DNA from: Takakia lepidozioides
Lineage: Eukaryota; Streptophyta; Takakiopsida; Takakiales; Takakiaceae
Direction: 5' to 3'
Assembly (NCBI GenBank): GCA_030704615.1
Contig: CM060731.1
Span: 43,526,001-43,586,000, forward strand
DNA length: 60,000 nucleotides
The translations under genes and the position numbers were made by a program. Below, piece after piece: positions 57,001 through 60,000 of the stretch. How positions within the stretch are numbered: the stretch's first letter is position 1; each line of letters starts with the position of its first letter. The notes below the pieces were generated by a model. The model did not search any database. It worked only from the letters and a program-made list of their open reading frames with translations, and was not told where the DNA came from.

Positions 57001-59580
57001 GCTTTTTGTCCACAACGATATCTTCTGTCCAACCGACTGCAGAAAGGGCCGCTGCGAAATCTGGATCTGTGTCAGTAACATGTCCAGTCTCGCCCTCCCC
57101 ATCACTTTCTTCATCAAATACAGCTCCCTCAGAAAGTGCTTGGGAACTATGTCGTAATACCCGACTCTCCATCAGTATTGAAGGCGTCTTTTCTTGATGC
57201 TGCAAGTCTGCCAAAGAGAAAGAAGGATCAACGTCATTCGCTGAAGAAAAGCTGAAAATATCATTAAAGCAATTAGATGAAGCAATCAAATATTTATCAA
57301 AGAGAAGCCACTGATCTACTGTTTGTCACCAAAGGAACTTTACATGTCCCAATTTTGTCCATAAACATTCACTGACTCATCCTAGCTGCTTTACACAAGG
57401 GACCAAAGAGCTGCATAAAGCGTACAAAGACTCACTGCAGCCAGGATGTGAAAGCCCACAGGAAATTGTCAGCAGCATGACCACTCCACTTCCACTCTCT
57501 CGGCATGACCACTTGGCACCATCTGCTTAGTCGCTGGTTACCCAATTTGCATATTCTCATGGTTTAACAGTATGGTATAACATGTGAACAGTGTTTGGGC
57601 TCCGTAGGGGCTTACCATCACCCTCTTTATCTTGGTAGAGTCAGTTGACAGTTACCTGCCTGCAGCACTTGCAGCTGCTGCTCCAGCACCTTAGCCTGCC
57701 GGAGCTCTTCCCGGGCCTCAGCTAGCCTGCCCTCCCGCTTCATAGCCAGAGCTGCTCGCTTAATGGAGAGAATCTCCTGTTGAAGAGAAGCCTTCTCAAG
57801 TGGGGTAGGCGTGGCAGCAGCCACCAGGGCATGGTGTGTGGGGTCCTCCTCTGCAAATCCCATCGCTCGAAGGGTCGCCACCATTTCTGGGTCTTGCATA
57901 TCCTGATCGGTAACATCCACTTGGTCATCTCCATCATCAAACGTCACTTCCACTCCCAGGATGGCCAAAGGAACGCTTCCAAATTGGACGCCATCTTTGA
58001 CACTTTCAACTTCTTCCAGTTTTTTTTCCAGCTCTCTAGCCCCCCTGAGCTCTGCTTGAGCTTCTGCGACTTTTCCTTCACGCTTCAAAGTCAGTGCTTT
58101 CCTCTTACGAACTAAGATCTGGTTGCGCAAACTGGGCTCATCAATCGGGGTGACTTGGGGAGCTTTGTTGGAGCTAATGCTGGTACGCTCCATGGCTGCA
58201 GCTTCTTCCTCCCATCCCATGGCTCTCAAAGCTGCTACCATCTCAGGGTCCTGCATATCTGATTCACTCACCTACATACACAAACAATCTTAAAACTTGA
58301 TAGCATTCACTGGCATGATAAGTTCTAACTGGTATAAGATTGACTATCAAGCCTAAACAAGCAATTGCATGTATGTTAGTCATGTTTGACATGACACGTC
58401 AATCAACAGGAACACTTCTTTCACATGGGGGATAGAGCAAGCCAAAAGAAAAGACAGTGAACACAGGTACAAGAGAGGGTTTACCTCCACATGGGAGTCC
58501 TCGTCATCATCACCTATATTCAACAATCCCTCTGGCAATGCCTCAGGGTGTTCTTGACCTTTTTGTTTACCCTTCAACTTCTCCTCCTTCTCGAGGCCCC
58601 GAATCAGAGCAGCAATCTCATCCTCATCGTCATCCTCTTCATCAGCACCTCCGACCAACTCCATTTCTGCAGCCTGTCTCTCAAGTATCTTGGCCTTCTT
58701 CAACTCTTCTTTAGCCTCAGCCATTTTCCCCTCACGTTTGAGCGCAAGTGCTTTCCGCTTGTGAGCCAGAATTTGCATTGCTGTTGGACCTCCCACTCCT
58801 GCAACATGCCCATAGTCAAGTCAGATTATTGTACACCGTGTTCCATATCAGTAATGCGTGTGTGCATCCCCATGTATATTAGAGAGGCAGAAAAAAAGAA
58901 ATATCCGATGTCCATGGGAGGCCCAAAGGACCCAAGACAGAGAGGAGGGGGCAAACACCTGAAACTCGATCTGCTGAAGCTTGGGCCCGTTTGGGAATAG
59001 AATCACTGCTCACATCTGCCAATAAGTCCTCCATCCCACCTGTCCCACCTTGTTTCTTATCTGATTCATGAAGGTCTGTATCAGTCCATCCAAGTTCCTT
59101 CAATTCTTTAAGTAGGTCATCTTTTTCACTGGATCCCCCATCTTTGGTGGGTTTTTTACCCTTGACCAGATCCCGTGAAGTTCTCTTGTTTTCTGGACTC
59201 TGGCTAGCAAACTCCTCCTGCTGCCTGCCTGAGCCTCTGTAGTCTCCATCTGGAGAGTATGGGGTAGCAGCACTCGTAGTAGGAGTGACTTTGTGGTGGG
59301 TCGATGCTGCAGCAGCTGCATGCCGCTGGCTGCGCTTGAGAGAGAGCTCCAAAGCCTCTGCCTGCCGCTCCATTTCCTTCCCTCGTTTGTAAGCTTTTAA
59401 GGCTTCATCCCCTTTCCCCTCTCTTTTCAACACCAAGTATTTTTTTTTCTCCTCTTGCGCCAGCTGGTGCAGTTTCTCTGGCGAGATAGGTTCTGTCTGT
59501 TTTTGATCCAGGCCTCCTGGTGACCCATGGCTCTCCCTTGAGGAACCCTCATTTGTTTTCAAACTGGCATTTTCATTCCC
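54093..59580 (-). CDS. Repeat-rich protein of plant FYVE-protein type, 3' exons (start beyond window)
   Basis: Exons on the minus strand: 59580-58959, 58798-58485, 58271-57656, 57240-55195 and 54832-54093 (stop at 54093-54095). All have GT-AG borders and agreeing phases, giving 1,445 in-window residues. The protein alternates two modules. One is an acidic DPEL.AAL..MGW-type motif, about nine or ten times (for example MQDPEMVAALRAMGW). The other is a basic helical segment of the form KRKALALKREGK..EA.EEL..AK.LE.Q, about eight times. This layout matches plant proteins with an N-terminal FYVE zinc finger that bind phosphatidylinositol 3-phosphate on endosomes; the FYVE part would lie beyond position 60000 and is not seen. 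The helical segment also recalls DM14-type repeats. Frame is intact in all five exons. Confidence 0.8.
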
Positions 59581-60000
59581 CTGTACAGGATGTTAACTCG
59601 AATGGATTCAAGTTCAGAGACCATAACCATTGCTGAACAAGTAAGACTTTACAGTTCAAACAAATCCTGAGAAGTGAGTGCTTCTGCTTTGGACTAAAAT
59701 GGAACTCCGTCTGGAGGAGCTCGTGTTGACAGTAGGTCCTCTAGTGACTCAACTATGTATACTCAAACTCATGCCATTTCAGGGAAAGCGGGAACCTGCC
59801 ACAATACTGGATGTCTGGTTTTTCCACATGGTGCGCCAAGAGTTCCCCAATGACACCCTACTCCTAAGAACCACCAATCTCAATCCATGAAAATGTACAG
59901 TTTAAAGGAGCATAGTGCTTTGCTAGATTGCATCAGAATGAGTACAGCGATGAATGCTTTCTGCTGTTGAACACATTTGAGAGACAGCATCTAAAGCACA
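59581..60000 (-). other. Intron or upstream part of the FYVE-type gene
   Basis: A TACAG acceptor precedes the exon starting at 59580. No further exon of this gene was recognised up to the window edge; the plus-strand frame at 59678-59890 has no support. Confidence 0.5.

Noticed and set aside
57241-57251. Acceptor at 57251 for the large exon of the FYVE-type gene
   Set aside because: Its phase does not match the previous exon; the acceptor ten bases on (exon start 57240) does.

Overview
The window looks like nuclear DNA of a green-plant (streptophyte) genome. Genes are rich in GT-AG introns, intergenic DNA is AT-rich, and the stops are standard. There are Ty3/gypsy, hAT-like, SINE-like and MITE-like elements and a plant-type SURNod19 fragment. 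A DNMT3-like methyltransferase carried by a gypsy element suggests a charophyte alga or another non-seed plant, but the species cannot be fixed from sequence alone.

Layout. 1-4.9 kb: mostly unassigned, with a possible two-exon minus-strand gene (3.87-4.55 kb). 4.9-7.08 kb: a broken gypsy pol fragment (+). 7.1-10.9 kb: non-coding DNA with a tRNA-derived SINE and a MITE. 10.9-26.5 kb (-): an apparently intact 20-exon P4-ATPase (phospholipid flippase) gene. Its exons join in frame into 1,944 residues, with a 690-residue disordered C-terminal tail encoded by one separate exon; two related MITEs and a SINE sit in its introns. 28.2-49.3 kb: two nested retroelements of one family. Element B (+, 28204-49280) is older and full of stops. 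Element A (-, 31734-43726) is younger and inserted into the gag of B. 49.3-49.8 kb: a hAT-type MITE with a perfect 8-bp target duplication. 50.0-53.4 kb (-): a decayed reverse-transcriptase element with a nuclease-like C-terminus. 54.1-60 kb (-): the 3' part of a gene for a repeat-rich protein of the type seen in plant FYVE-domain endosomal proteins.

The A/B retroelement family is the main discovery. Coding order is gag (CCHC knuckles) - C5 cytosine DNA methyltransferase - reverse transcriptase - RNase H - DDE integrase - PHD finger. Both copies end not in ordinary LTRs but in split direct repeats: A1 - coding region - B1 - A2 - B2. That layout is known from tyrosine-recombinase retroelements, yet here there is a DDE integrase and a 4-bp target duplication (aaac for A, ttga for B). 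The B1/A2 border in both is the palindrome GACAGCTGTC, and the outer ends of the element are its two halves. This fits integration of a circular cDNA opened inside its LTR. Element A also carries a fragment of a cellular SURNod19-type gene in its leader.

How the parts may work together (inference): the PHD finger could guide the integrase to particular chromatin, and the methyltransferase could methylate the element's own DNA. The stops in B that can be compared with A are nearly all C-to-T or G-to-A changes, as expected from deamination of methylated cytosine.
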